Source of the DNA: Sediminibacterium roseum
GTDB taxonomy: Bacteria > Bacteroidota > Bacteroidia > Chitinophagales > Chitinophagaceae
Direction: 5' to 3'
DNA length: 64,000 nt
NCBI RefSeq assembly: GCF_009939005.1
Contig: NZ_JAACJS010000002.1
Location: 836,646-900,645 of the forward strand
Shown here: one piece after another, positions 18,707 through 27,302 of the stretch
Layout: each line of letters begins with the position of its first letter
Numbering within the stretch: position 1 is the stretch's first letter
Position numbers and translations under genes: made by a program
Notes under the pieces: generated by a model
Seen by the model: only the letters and a program-made list of their open reading frames with translations
Database searches by the model: none
Told to the model about the DNA's origin: nothing

Positions 18707-19771
18707 ATGGATAATTTCAAGGAACAGCTTGCGTATTTTATTTCAAAGTCGCCCGATTTTTTCAACGATGGCTCGCTCCCCGAGATCGATAGCAAACACC
18801 AGGGGATTGTAAGCAGCGCCTACGACCTGCTCAATTCTGATTTCTCCATCGAAAAACTCCGGAACTGGAGCGGCCAGTCTGATATGGGCATCAAACGAAA
18901 ATTCAATTCGTTCTATGCGGCGATGGTGGGGATGAAGGATTACTCATGGCTCTCTAAACTGATGAGCCCCATTGCGGGTAAAGTAAATTCCCTGATGCAG
19001 GGCGGGCTCACGTTTTCCATGCACCTCGATGATATTGCCATCATCGAATCGATAGGTGGAAAGGACCTGCTGGTAGACAATCCGCAAAATGCAACACCGG
19101 GGGCGGCCGACTATCCGCTGATCAATGGCTATTCCGTTTCTACACGATGGCTGCGTTATATTTACCTGCTCACAAGAATGCGCGGGAAAAAATTACTGTC
19201 GAATGATGAAGTATGGGTCGATATCGGTTCGTTTTACGGCGGGTTGCAGGGCCTGGTAAAAAAATACCATCCGTCGGCCAGAATCATCCTCGTCGATTTT
19301 CACCACCAGTTGTTGCGCAGTTATATCTACCTGAATACCTTGTACCCGGGCAGCCAGCATTTTCTTCCATCGGAGATAGAAAATTTCAAAGATTTTTCGG
19401 AGATGCCGGAAGGTTCGTTTATGTATGTGCCGGTGAATGATTACCATAAGATACAATCGCACAGAGCCAATCTTGTTTCCAATTTTTTCAGCCTCGGAGA
19501 AATGAGGCGTGAACATTTTGAAGGTTATTTCAACAGCAGCCTTTTCCAGGGTGCAGACAAGATCTACCTGGTGAACCGGTTTGTCAGCAGCCCGTTCTTC
19601 GAAAAAACATACGACACGGACATCACGGTTAAGGATTATCTCAATACCAGCAGGAAGCAGGAATACTTTGATGTGTTTCCTGTGAATCATTATTTATCCA
19701 TCCGCAGGAACATGTTCGGAAGAAATTATTTCCGCAACCTGTCTTCTTCCTATTTCGAACTGATCTACTAA
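18707..19771 (+). CDS. Putative sugar O-methyltransferase
   Basis: The 354-residue protein fits the 'putative sugar O-methyltransferase' group found in polysaccharide loci. It has a long N-terminal helical region, then a SAM-binding motif VWVDIGSFYGG after LLSNDEV, an acidic turn IILVDF, and the closing repeat of small aromatic motifs. The ATG at 18707 is chosen because the longer open frame reads back into the preceding gene. It starts 13 bp after the CmoA-like gene. If that gene makes carboxy-SAM, this enzyme is the obvious candidate to use it. Ordinary methyl transfer from SAM is the default expectation. Confidence 0.72.
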   Translation: MDNFKEQLAYFISKSPDFFNDGSLPEIDSKHQGIVSSAYDLLNSDFSIEKLRNWSGQSDMGIKRKFNSFYAAMVGMKDYSWLSKLMSPIAGKVNSLMQGGLTFSMHLDDIAIIESIGGKDLLVDNPQNATPGAADYPLINGYSVSTRWLRYIYLLTRMRGKKLLSNDEVWVDIGSFYGGLQGLVKKYHPSARIILVDFHHQLLRSYIYLNTLYPGSQHFLPSEIENFKDFSEMPEGSFMYVPVNDYHKIQSHRANLVSNFFSLGEMRREHFEGYFNSSLFQGADKIYLVNRFVSSPFFEKTYDTDITVKDYLNTSRKQEYFDVFPVNHYLSIRRNMFGRNYFRNLSSSYFELIY

Positions 19772-19789
19772 AAAAGATAAAACAACACC

Positions 19790-20503
19790 ATGACCATCGA
19801 TCAACTTCAGACAAAAATATACGCCGACGGTGCCGAACTGGGCGGTATTGTTGAAATGGCTAAAAACCCGGTCATCAAAGGTTTCACCACAAACCCTACG
19901 CTCATGCGCAAGGCCGGGATCTCCGATTACAAAAAATTTGCACAGGATGTGCTGGCTGCAGTGCCCAACCTGCCGATATCGTTTGAAGTGTTTTCAGATG
20001 ACCTGGAAGAAATGTACACGCAGGCCGTTGAGATCGCCTCCTGGGGAAAGAACATCAACATCAAGGTTCCGGTTACCAATACCAGGAATGAGTTTGTGGG
20101 CGATGTGATCAGACGCCTCTCTGCACAAGGCATTTTTGTAAACGTAACCGCATTGATGACGCTCGAACAGGTGAACAAGGTAATGGACAGCCTGCAGGGC
20201 GATGCGCCTGCTTATATTTCGGTATTTGCAGGCAGGATCGCGGATACGGGAAGGGACCCGATGGACATTATGTCGAAAGCCGCAGCGATCTCAAAAACAA
20301 GGGCCAACACAGAGATCATCTGGGCGAGCCCGCGTGAGTTGCTCAATATATTCCAGGCAAATGAAGCGGGTGTGCAGATCATTACCGTTGCAAACGACCT
20401 GTTGAACAAACTTCCGCTCATTGGAAAGGATCTTGATGCGTATTCACTCGAAACAGTGAAGATGTTCAGGAACGACGCCGTGAAAGCAGGTTACACCATC
20501 TGA
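19790..20503 (+). CDS. Transaldolase / fructose-6-phosphate aldolase family protein
   Basis: A 237-residue single-domain class I aldolase of the short transaldolase/FSA type. It shows IYADGAELGGI (usually DTA), GFTTNPTLMRKAG, and the Schiff-base lysine Lys92 in NIKVPVTN. VNVTALMTLEQ, SVFAGRIADTG and EIIWASPRE follow. Members move a dihydroxyacetone unit between sugar phosphates. In this locus it could supply an unusual sugar phosphate (tetrose, pentose or heptose) for the ulosonic-acid genes downstream; this is inference. It is tightly packed between the sugar methyltransferase and a second methyltransferase. Confidence 0.9.
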   Translation: MTIDQLQTKIYADGAELGGIVEMAKNPVIKGFTTNPTLMRKAGISDYKKFAQDVLAAVPNLPISFEVFSDDLEEMYTQAVEIASWGKNINIKVPVTNTRNEFVGDVIRRLSAQGIFVNVTALMTLEQVNKVMDSLQGDAPAYISVFAGRIADTGRDPMDIMSKAAAISKTRANTEIIWASPRELLNIFQANEAGVQIITVANDLLNKLPLIGKDLDAYSLETVKMFRNDAVKAGYTI

Positions 20504-20515
20504 TATTTTTTTTGA

Positions 20516-21463
20516 ATGGATCACAATTACAAAGAAGCTGTTTGCCCCGTTTGCGCCAATGCAGACAGCTACCTCATCCGGAAATACAAGTACCAAAACC
20601 CGATCTATGCAGATTGTGCGCTGGTGGGTTGTAACAGCTGCACGATGGTTTTTGCGTATCCGCTGCCGGATGCGGATGCGTTACGTAAGTACAACGAAGG
20701 TTATTTCGATAACGCACACGGCGGTATGTCTACACACCCGCTAACGGTAGCTTTTTATTCCGCGATCAGTCTTGTAAGAATGCTGCATGTACAGGCATTC
20801 CGCGATAAAAACAAATGTGAAGTAAAAACAGTGCTCGAGATCGGACCGGGTGCCGGTTATTTTGCAAAACATTGGATGGAAAGAAACCCATCCACCGTTC
20901 AATACACGGGCGTTGAATCAGACGCTACCACGCACGCAAACCTCAGGAATTACAAGGTGGATGTGTATGCAAAACTTGATGAAGTGCCCCATGACAGGGA
21001 TTTTGACCTCGTGGTGATCTCGCATGTGCTTGAACATACAACGGACCCTGTCTCGTTCATTAACGAGTGCACAAAAAAATTATCGCCCGGCGGCATTTTA
21101 TTCATTGAGGTTCCGTGCAACGATTACCAACACAAATCGCTTGATGAACCGCATTTGCTTTTTTTTGATAAAAAGCCGATGCAACTGCTGCTGCAGAAAA
21201 CAGGTTACGGTGCCATCAAACTTTCTTATCATGGTAATACGATCACGGATCTTTCAAGGGGCGTTTCCGCGGTTGGTAAGTTCAAGAGCCGCCTGAGGAA
21301 TTTTTTATTGAACAGGGGATTTGTAAAATTATATTCTGCTACGGTGAGCGGACTTGAAGCTGTTCCGGATCCGATGGAGCGGGCGGTGATCAAACCTTTC
21401 AAGGCCTATATCGAACAGAACGCGCCGGCCTGGTGGCTGCGTGCAACAGCAATAAAAAAGTAG
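20516..21463 (+). CDS. Class I SAM methyltransferase with N-terminal zinc ribbon
   Basis: The 315-residue protein begins with a zinc ribbon (C10-x2-C13 and C39-x2-C42) followed by a class I SAM domain. The latter has VLEIGPGAGYF near residue 107, the acidic VESD turn, and DLVVISHVLEHTTDP. Zinc-ribbon methyltransferases of this kind often act on nucleotide-linked sugars (for example NDP-sugar C-methyltransferases) in antibiotic and O-antigen clusters. The C-terminal extension typical of sugar C-methyltransferases is short here. A related but degenerate protein is encoded at 24826. The gene starts 12 bp after the transaldolase gene. Confidence 0.82.
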   Translation: MDHNYKEAVCPVCANADSYLIRKYKYQNPIYADCALVGCNSCTMVFAYPLPDADALRKYNEGYFDNAHGGMSTHPLTVAFYSAISLVRMLHVQAFRDKNKCEVKTVLEIGPGAGYFAKHWMERNPSTVQYTGVESDATTHANLRNYKVDVYAKLDEVPHDRDFDLVVISHVLEHTTDPVSFINECTKKLSPGGILFIEVPCNDYQHKSLDEPHLLFFDKKPMQLLLQKTGYGAIKLSYHGNTITDLSRGVSAVGKFKSRLRNFLLNRGFVKLYSATVSGLEAVPDPMERAVIKPFKAYIEQNAPAWWLRATAIKK

Positions 21464-21472
21464 AATTTTTAT

Positions 21473-22252
21473 ATGAGAAGTTATTTAGAGGATCTTTTTA
21501 ACGTTGAAGGAAAAGTTGTTCTGCTTACCGGCGCAGGCGGACATCTTGTTGGAGAGATGTCGCGCAGCCTTGCAAAAGCAGGGATGAAAATTGTTTGCTG
21601 CGATTTCAGTAAAGAAGCGGCAGATAAAGTGGTGACCGATATCAAAGCCGCAGGCGGCGATGGCGTGGCGGTGCAGATGGATGTGCGTCTTGCAGCAGAT
21701 CACCAGCGCGCATTGCAGGTTGCCCTCGATACTTATGGCCAACTCGATTGTGTGTTGAACGGTGCAGGCTCCAACGCACCTACAGACTTTTTTGAAATAC
21801 CGCTTGAAGAATGGAACAACATCATTGCCGTGCAGTTAACAGGAACGATGCTTGCCTGCCAGGTGTATGGTAAGTATATGGTGGAGAGAAGAAGCGGGTC
21901 CATCATCAACATCAGTTCTGCTTCATCGGGCCCGCCGTTGTCGAAGGCCTTTACGTATTCCGTTGCCAAATCCGGCGTAAAGAACCTTACACAAAACCTC
22001 GCGCGCGAGTGGGGCACCATGGGCGTGCGTGTGAATGCATTGCGGCCCGGGTTCTTCCCTACTGAATGGTCGATGCAGCATTTCATCACACCGGAAAGGG
22101 AAGCGGCCATACTGGGCCACACCGGGATGAAACGCTACGGAAAACCCAATGAACTCGTGGGTGCGGTACTCTGGATGTTCTCCGATGCCGCAGGGTTTGT
22201 AACAGGGGCAGAGATCGCGGTAGACGGCGGTTTTACTGCAATGACCATTTAA
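21473..22252 (+). CDS. Short-chain dehydrogenase/reductase (first of a tandem pair)
   Basis: A 259-residue classical SDR with TGAGGHLVGEMSRSLAKAG for NAD(P) binding, NGAGSN, a catalytic Ser in IINISSASS, and Tyr/Lys in YSVAKSGVKNL. The C-terminus IAVDGGFTAMTI is typical of the FabG/gluconate 5-dehydrogenase group. It would oxidise or reduce a hydroxyl of a sugar, sugar acid or acyl chain. In context, with the adjacent SDR at 22271, an interconversion at one sugar carbon (oxidation, then reduction) is possible. The substrate is unknown. Confidence 0.85.
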   Translation: MRSYLEDLFNVEGKVVLLTGAGGHLVGEMSRSLAKAGMKIVCCDFSKEAADKVVTDIKAAGGDGVAVQMDVRLAADHQRALQVALDTYGQLDCVLNGAGSNAPTDFFEIPLEEWNNIIAVQLTGTMLACQVYGKYMVERRSGSIINISSASSGPPLSKAFTYSVAKSGVKNLTQNLAREWGTMGVRVNALRPGFFPTEWSMQHFITPEREAAILGHTGMKRYGKPNELVGAVLWMFSDAAGFVTGAEIAVDGGFTAMTI

Positions 22253-22270
22253 TTTTCATCAATCATTACC

Positions 22271-23017
22271 ATGCATACCATTGTTGTAACAGGCGGATCA
22301 AAAGGATTAGGCGCAACCATCACCAAAGCCTTTCATGCTGCGGGAAACCGCGTTGCCATCGTTTCGAGAAACGATTCCGGGCTGGCCGCAGATCTGGGGG
22401 ATCGTGCGAGATTCTTTCATGCCGACGTAAGCAAACCCGATCAGATCAAAACTGCTTTTTCAGAGATCATAAAGTGGTCGGGAAGCATTGATGTGCTTGT
22501 GAACAATGCGGGCTACTCGGGCTGGCAACCCCTCGAAAAAATTACGGAGGAATTTTGGGACCAGATGATCGATACGAACCTCAAAAGCATTCTCTTCACT
22601 TCGCAGGCAGCGGTGGCTGCGATGACGCGCGGTGGTGCCATCATCAATATTTCCAGCCTTGCAGGCAAAAGAGGAAGCGCAAACAATTCCGTTTACTGTG
22701 CCAGCAAGTTTGGTGTGAATGGCATCACGCAGTCGCTCGCCAAAGAACTCGGCGGCAGGGGCATCCGCGTAAACGCTGTTTGTCCGGTATACCTCCGCAC
22801 ACCAGGATTGGAAGAGGCGCTCCAGGAAAAAGACTCGCCCACCAAAGGTGGAGACCTTACTTCGTACCTCGATGAATTTGCAAAAACGCAAACTGCATTG
22901 GGTGTATTGCCAACAGAGCAGCAGGTTGCAGATACCTGTGTGTTCCTTGCTTCTGCGGCGGCGGGCGCCATCACGGGGCAGTGTATCAATGTGGATTGCG
23001 GTGTGTTACCTCAATAA
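22271..23017 (+). CDS. Short-chain dehydrogenase/reductase (second of the pair)
   Basis: A 248-residue SDR with TGGSKGLGATITKAF, NNAGYSGW, Ser in NISSLAGKRG and the catalytic Tyr-Lys in YCASKFGVNG, ending INVDCGVLPQ. It is only distantly like its neighbour at 21473, so the two probably act on different positions or in opposite directions. The next gene, the cytidylyltransferase, starts 8 bp later, suggesting a direct pathway link. Confidence 0.86.
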   Translation: MHTIVVTGGSKGLGATITKAFHAAGNRVAIVSRNDSGLAADLGDRARFFHADVSKPDQIKTAFSEIIKWSGSIDVLVNNAGYSGWQPLEKITEEFWDQMIDTNLKSILFTSQAAVAAMTRGGAIINISSLAGKRGSANNSVYCASKFGVNGITQSLAKELGGRGIRVNAVCPVYLRTPGLEEALQEKDSPTKGGDLTSYLDEFAKTQTALGVLPTEQQVADTCVFLASAAAGAITGQCINVDCGVLPQ

Positions 23018-23025
23018 AAAAAGTT

Positions 23026-23790
23026 ATGGCAGATAATATTACGATCGTTATCCCGGCGCGCATGGCCTCATCGCGTTACCCGGGTAAACCATTGGAATCT
23101 ATTTTGGGATTGCCGTTGGTGGAGCATGTGCGCAGGAGATCATTGCTTGCAGGAAACAACCTGGTAGTGGTGGCAACCTGCGATACATCTATCAAAGAAG
23201 CGATAGAGAATTTTGGCGGCAAGGCAGTAATGACAAAGGACACGCACGAACGCTGCACCGACCGCATTGAAGAAGCGATGGAACACCTGCCGGGTGATAT
23301 CATTGTAATGGTGCAAGGCGATGAGCCACTGCTCATGCCCGAAGCCATCAATGCAGTGGCCGCGCCATTGCTGGAAGATCCGTCGCTGCCGATCGTGAAC
23401 CTGTTATCGCCCCTGCAATCGCAGGACGATCACACCAACCCCAATATCGTAAAAGCAGTTTGCAAACTCGATGGAGATGTGATCTATTTTACCCGTTCAT
23501 CCATTCCTTATTACAGGCAGCAGGTTGCGGTGCCGGTATACAGGCAAACGGGTATCATGGCCTTCCGGAAAGATGCATTGAATAAGTTCAGCGCGCTTAC
23601 GCCAACCGCAATGGAGATCGCGGAGTCTGTAGACATGCTGCGTGCAACAGAACATGGAATGCGCATCCGTGGCGTGGTGGCAGATTATCCAACGATAGGC
23701 GTAGACAATCCATCCGATGTTCCATTGGTGGAAGAATGGATCAGGAACAACAAGGTGCAGCACGAATTATACAAATCAATTACCCGGTAA
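23026..23790 (+). CDS. kdsB: KdsB-type CMP-3-deoxy-ulosonate cytidylyltransferase
   Basis: The 254-residue protein carries the KdsB signature IPARMASSRYPGKPL (residues 9-23), then THERCTDRIEEA, MVQGDEPLLMPE, and ETG-like RQTGIMAF. KdsB couples CTP to Kdo for lipid A core synthesis. This copy sits inside the variable glycan locus and is flanked by SDR, Gfo/Idh and aldolase genes. Its own substrate may therefore be a Kdo analogue. The start is ATG 23026; the open frame upstream overlaps the preceding SDR. Whether it is the cell's only kdsB cannot be told from one window. Confidence 0.85.
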   Translation: MADNITIVIPARMASSRYPGKPLESILGLPLVEHVRRRSLLAGNNLVVVATCDTSIKEAIENFGGKAVMTKDTHERCTDRIEEAMEHLPGDIIVMVQGDEPLLMPEAINAVAAPLLEDPSLPIVNLLSPLQSQDDHTNPNIVKAVCKLDGDVIYFTRSSIPYYRQQVAVPVYRQTGIMAFRKDALNKFSALTPTAMEIAESVDMLRATEHGMRIRGVVADYPTIGVDNPSDVPLVEEWIRNNKVQHELYKSITR

Positions 23791-23798
23791 GTATACGC

Positions 23799-24824
23799 AT
23801 GAGTACAAAAATAAAAACAGGTATTGTTGGTTTCGGTTACATGGGCGAGATCAGGTTGCGCAATGTGATGGAACATCCCGGTATGGAACTGGTAGGGATC
23901 TGCGATCCCAACCGGGAAGAACAGATCGCTGCAAAGAATGTTGCGGTTTACAAAGACTGGAAAAAGCTCGTTCACGACAGCGATGCGGTGATCGTATGCA
24001 CACCCAATTTTGCGATACCCGAAGTGGCGATCTATGCAATGAACCATGGCAAACATGCATTCTGCGAAAAACCACCGGGCCGCAATTACAACGACATCAA
24101 AGCGATCCGCTACGCCGAAGTTGCAAATCCGGGTGTGAAGCTGATCTTTGGTTTTAACCACCGACACCACCCCGGCATTACAGACGCAAAAGCGATCATT
24201 GATTCAGGATCGCTGGGAAATATCCTTACCCTGCGCGGTATGTATGGAAAAGGTGGCGGATACGATTACCACACCTCCTGGCGAAACGACGAAGCGGTTT
24301 CGGGCGGTGGTATCCTGCTCGACCAGGGCATTCACATGCTCGATCTCTTCCGGTATTTTGTTGGCGATTTTGTTGAGGTGCACGGCATGCGCGCCATTAC
24401 GGCGTTCGACATAGAAGTGGAAGACAATGCAGTGGTGATATTGCGCACCGCCGCAGGGCAACTCGGGCAACTGCATTCATCGGCAACATCCTGGAAGCAT
24501 ACGTTCCGTTTAGAGATCGGTTGTGAAAAAGGGTATGCGGTGATCTCGGGGTTGTTGTCGAAAACCGGGAGTTATGGAAGGGAAACGCTTGTGATCGGCA
24601 GAAGGCCATCGCAGAACGAAAAAATGGCTGTTGGCAACCCGCGCGAAGAAACGATCTACTACGATCACGACCCGTCATGGAACATCGAGATCGCACATTT
24701 TGCAGAATGTATTCTTGAGAACAGGCCCATTGAAAAAGGAACATCCAACGATGCATTGAAAGTGATGGAGATCATCGATAAAGTATACCAATCACCCATC
24801 ATCCCTTCGGATAAAAGAAATTAA
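23799..24824 (+). CDS. Gfo/Idh/MocA-family sugar oxidoreductase
   Basis: The 341-residue protein has an N-terminal Rossmann motif GIVGFGYMGEIRLRN, the family's EKP motif (CEKPPGRNYND) and a GFNHRHHPG turn. A C-terminal substrate domain follows, with SGGGILLDQGIHMLDLFRYF containing the expected catalytic His. Such enzymes oxidise or reduce sugars or nucleotide sugars with NAD(P), often at C3 or C2. It starts 8 bp after the cytidylyltransferase and 1 bp before the next gene, implying one pathway. Confidence 0.88.
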   Translation: MSTKIKTGIVGFGYMGEIRLRNVMEHPGMELVGICDPNREEQIAAKNVAVYKDWKKLVHDSDAVIVCTPNFAIPEVAIYAMNHGKHAFCEKPPGRNYNDIKAIRYAEVANPGVKLIFGFNHRHHPGITDAKAIIDSGSLGNILTLRGMYGKGGGYDYHTSWRNDEAVSGGGILLDQGIHMLDLFRYFVGDFVEVHGMRAITAFDIEVEDNAVVILRTAAGQLGQLHSSATSWKHTFRLEIGCEKGYAVISGLLSKTGSYGRETLVIGRRPSQNEKMAVGNPREETIYYDHDPSWNIEIAHFAECILENRPIEKGTSNDALKVMEIIDKVYQSPIIPSDKRN

Positions 24825-24825
24825 T

Positions 24826-25854
24826 ATGAAAACTGTTGTATCTGTAAACGAGATCTCAGAGTTTGAAATAAAACCCAGGGCGGAACTTGCGCAATGGAAA
24901 AATGCGGTGGCGGAAGAGATCAAAACACGCTGGGCCGGGAAAAAAGATTGGGTAAAAGTTGATTGCCCTGTTTGCGCCAGCAGCGCATCCAACCCGGCGT
25001 TCGACAAATCGGGATTTGTATACGTGGAATGCAGCAATTGCAAAACATTGTACGCAAAAGAGCGCCCTTCGGAAAATGAATTGAACTGGTGGTACAAGGA
25101 GTCGGCTTCAACGGAATTCTGGACAAATAAATTATTGAAATTAAGCGCTGCATCGCGTGATGAAAAGATCATCGAACCGCGTGCCAACTGGATCATGGAT
25201 GGATTGTCGGAATACTTGCCGGGACAATCGTTTTCTGCCATTCAGTACACAGACATCTCCTTCTTCGGAAAAGCACTGATCGAAAAAGTAGCCGGTTATG
25301 CAAAAGGGATGAAGATCGTTTCCGCCGGTTTAACGGACGGCGACGTAGACTTTGAAAACAATGTTCAGAAAGCCGGGAGCAGGTCGCTGGACGACTTTTC
25401 TTCCCTGGATAAAACAAATGTATTGGTTGCAATTGATGTACTGGAAAGGATCTCGGGCATATCAAAATTTTTAGGGCAGGTAGAAGATGTTGTGCTGCCC
25501 AACGGGCTTTTGTTTGCAACATGCCCTGTTTCGAGCGGATTTGAGATCCAGTCGTTGTGGGAGCGTTCACCTTCGGTGATCCCGCCCGACAAACTGAACC
25601 TTCCCTCAGTGCAGGGACTGATCGATCTTTTTACAGCTTCCGGCAAATGGAAAATACTTGAACTCAGCACACCGGGTATGTTTGATGTGGAAATGGTAAA
25701 ACAAACCATCGCTCAATTGCCCAACGAACAATGGCCGCGCAGTTTGCGCGCATTGGTTGATACGATCAGCCCGCAAGGGGTGGCGATGTTTACAGAATAT
25801 TTGCAATCGCAACGGTTGTCCTCTTTCGCGCGCATCGTTCTGCGCAGGATCTAA
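24826..25854 (+). CDS. Zinc-ribbon methyltransferase-like protein with degenerate SAM motif
   Basis: The 342-residue protein has a zinc ribbon (C47-x2-C50, C69-x2-C72 in CPVC and CSNC) like the enzyme at 20516. The following domain keeps methyltransferase-like landmarks (VLVAIDVLERISG in the place of the usual SHVLEH, LPNGLLFATCP in the place of LSPGGILFIEVP). The glycine-rich SAM motif I is not recognisable: the corresponding stretch reads GMKIVSAGLTDGD. It may be inactive, bind another ligand, or serve as a partner of the active enzyme. It starts 1 bp after the oxidoreductase gene. Confidence 0.6.
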   Translation: MKTVVSVNEISEFEIKPRAELAQWKNAVAEEIKTRWAGKKDWVKVDCPVCASSASNPAFDKSGFVYVECSNCKTLYAKERPSENELNWWYKESASTEFWTNKLLKLSAASRDEKIIEPRANWIMDGLSEYLPGQSFSAIQYTDISFFGKALIEKVAGYAKGMKIVSAGLTDGDVDFENNVQKAGSRSLDDFSSLDKTNVLVAIDVLERISGISKFLGQVEDVVLPNGLLFATCPVSSGFEIQSLWERSPSVIPPDKLNLPSVQGLIDLFTASGKWKILELSTPGMFDVEMVKQTIAQLPNEQWPRSLRALVDTISPQGVAMFTEYLQSQRLSSFARIVLRRI

Positions 25855-25864
25855 ATACAAAAAC

Positions 25865-26644
25865 ATGCTTGCAGAAAAGATCAAACAAAAGCTAAAGGAA
25901 AAAAAACCTTCTATTGGTACCTGGATGTCGATGGCCCATCCTTCCATTGCTGAAATACTGGCAATGGCAGGTTACGATTGGGTTGTGGTTGAAACAGAAC
26001 ACACCGCGATCGATGTTTCAGAAGTATTGCGTTTGGTGATCGCGATCGAACAGCGCGGATCCATACCATTGGTAAGGCTCGCTTCCGTTGATCCTGTACA
26101 GGCCAAGGCAGTACTGGATTCCGGCGCAGCCGGCGTGATCGTTCCCATGGTAAACACAAAAGTAGAAGCCGAACTGGCAGTCGCCATGTGCAAATACCCG
26201 CCTATGGGAACGCGGGGCGTAGGGCTTGCACGTGCGCAGGGATATGGCGTTGACTTTGATGCCTATGTTACAAAAGCAAATGAAAAAACATTGGTGATCG
26301 TTCAGATCGAACACATCGATGCGGTGAATAATATAGATGAGATCCTTTCTGTTCCGGGTATCGACGGAACATTCATCGGGCCTTATGACCTGTCGATGTC
26401 GTTGGGAATACCGGGGCAATTATCCCATCCCAAAGTGATCGAAGCAAAACAAAAAGTGCTCAAAGCCGTGCTCGCAAAGGGATTGGCAGCGGGCATCCAT
26501 ATGGTGCAGCCGTCTACTGCGGTACAGGATTGTGAGAACGCAGTTAAAGAAGGGTATACGTTTATAGCAGTGGGAACAGACATCCTGTTCCTGGGCGACA
26601 GTGCGCGCAAAATGCAGTCGGATCTGGAAAAATCGATCGGATAA
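25865..26644 (+). CDS. HpcH/HpaI-family class II pyruvate aldolase
   Basis: A 259-residue TIM barrel of the HpcH/HpaI family. It has IGTWMSMAHPSIAEI, DWVVVETEH with the catalytic His46, IPLVRLASVDP, GAAGVIVPMVNT, PPMGTRGVG, VQIEHIDAVNN (metal Glu) and FIGPYDLS (metal Asp). These metal-dependent enzymes join or split pyruvate and an aldehyde, giving 4-hydroxy-2-oxo (3-deoxy-2-ulosonic) acids. Two genes after a KdsB-type cytidylyltransferase, the synthetic direction is attractive: pyruvate plus a sugar aldehyde to an ulosonic acid. The family also has catabolic members. The start is ATG 25865; longer frames overlap the previous gene. Confidence 0.88.
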   Translation: MLAEKIKQKLKEKKPSIGTWMSMAHPSIAEILAMAGYDWVVVETEHTAIDVSEVLRLVIAIEQRGSIPLVRLASVDPVQAKAVLDSGAAGVIVPMVNTKVEAELAVAMCKYPPMGTRGVGLARAQGYGVDFDAYVTKANEKTLVIVQIEHIDAVNNIDEILSVPGIDGTFIGPYDLSMSLGIPGQLSHPKVIEAKQKVLKAVLAKGLAAGIHMVQPSTAVQDCENAVKEGYTFIAVGTDILFLGDSARKMQSDLEKSIG

Positions 26645-27292
26645 GTGCTGTTTGACGGAAAGATAGAAATTGTGATACTTGATTTTGACGGCGTGATCGT
26701 TGAATCGAATGACATAAAAGACCGTGTATTTGATGAACTGTTCAAACGTTTCCCGGAACAATACGAGGCTGCATTGAATTACCATCGTACACATGTTTCC
26801 GTATCGCGTTTCCAGAAGTTTGATTTCCTGCTCGCGCAATTGGGAAGAACGGACGATGCGGTATTGAGGCGGCAGTTGCTGGAAGAGTTTTCTTCCCTAA
26901 CGCTGGAGAAAATGAAAAATGTTTCTTTCGTGAACGGCGCAGTGGATTTTTTAAAGACGATGAAGCCGCATTATCCCCTGTACCTCGCATCCGTTACGCC
27001 GATACATGATCTCGAGATCATACTTGACCATTTGCAGATCCGGTCTTATTTCAAAAACGTATACGGTTGCCCGCCATGGACTAAGATCGATGCGGTATAC
27101 GACATACTTTCAAAGGAAAACAGTTCCGCGCAAAATGCGGTATTGATCGGCGATTCGTATGGCGACCAGAGAACAGCCTTTCAAACAGGTGTTCATTTTA
27201 TCGCAAGGCAAAGCGGGCTGCACTTCGACGATCCGCAACCTGAGATAAGCGTTGACGACCTTAACGGCCTTGCAAATTTATTTTTGAATTGA
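26645..27292 (+). CDS. HAD-superfamily phosphatase
   Basis: The 215-residue protein starts with GTG directly after the aldolase stop. It shows the HAD motifs: DFDGVIVES (nucleophile Asp in ILDFDGV), LASVTP for motif II, a Lys in WTKIDAVYDIL, and GDSYGDQRTAF for the metal Asp pair. A helical cap of the PGP/beta-phosphoglucomutase type sits between motifs I and II. In an ulosonic-acid pathway this would be the phosphatase step (as KdsC is for Kdo), acting on a sugar acid phosphate. That role is inferred from the neighbours. Confidence 0.85.
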   Translation: MLFDGKIEIVILDFDGVIVESNDIKDRVFDELFKRFPEQYEAALNYHRTHVSVSRFQKFDFLLAQLGRTDDAVLRRQLLEEFSSLTLEKMKNVSFVNGAVDFLKTMKPHYPLYLASVTPIHDLEIILDHLQIRSYFKNVYGCPPWTKIDAVYDILSKENSSAQNAVLIGDSYGDQRTAFQTGVHFIARQSGLHFDDPQPEISVDDLNGLANLFLN

Positions 27293-27302
27293 CAGAACCA
27301 GC

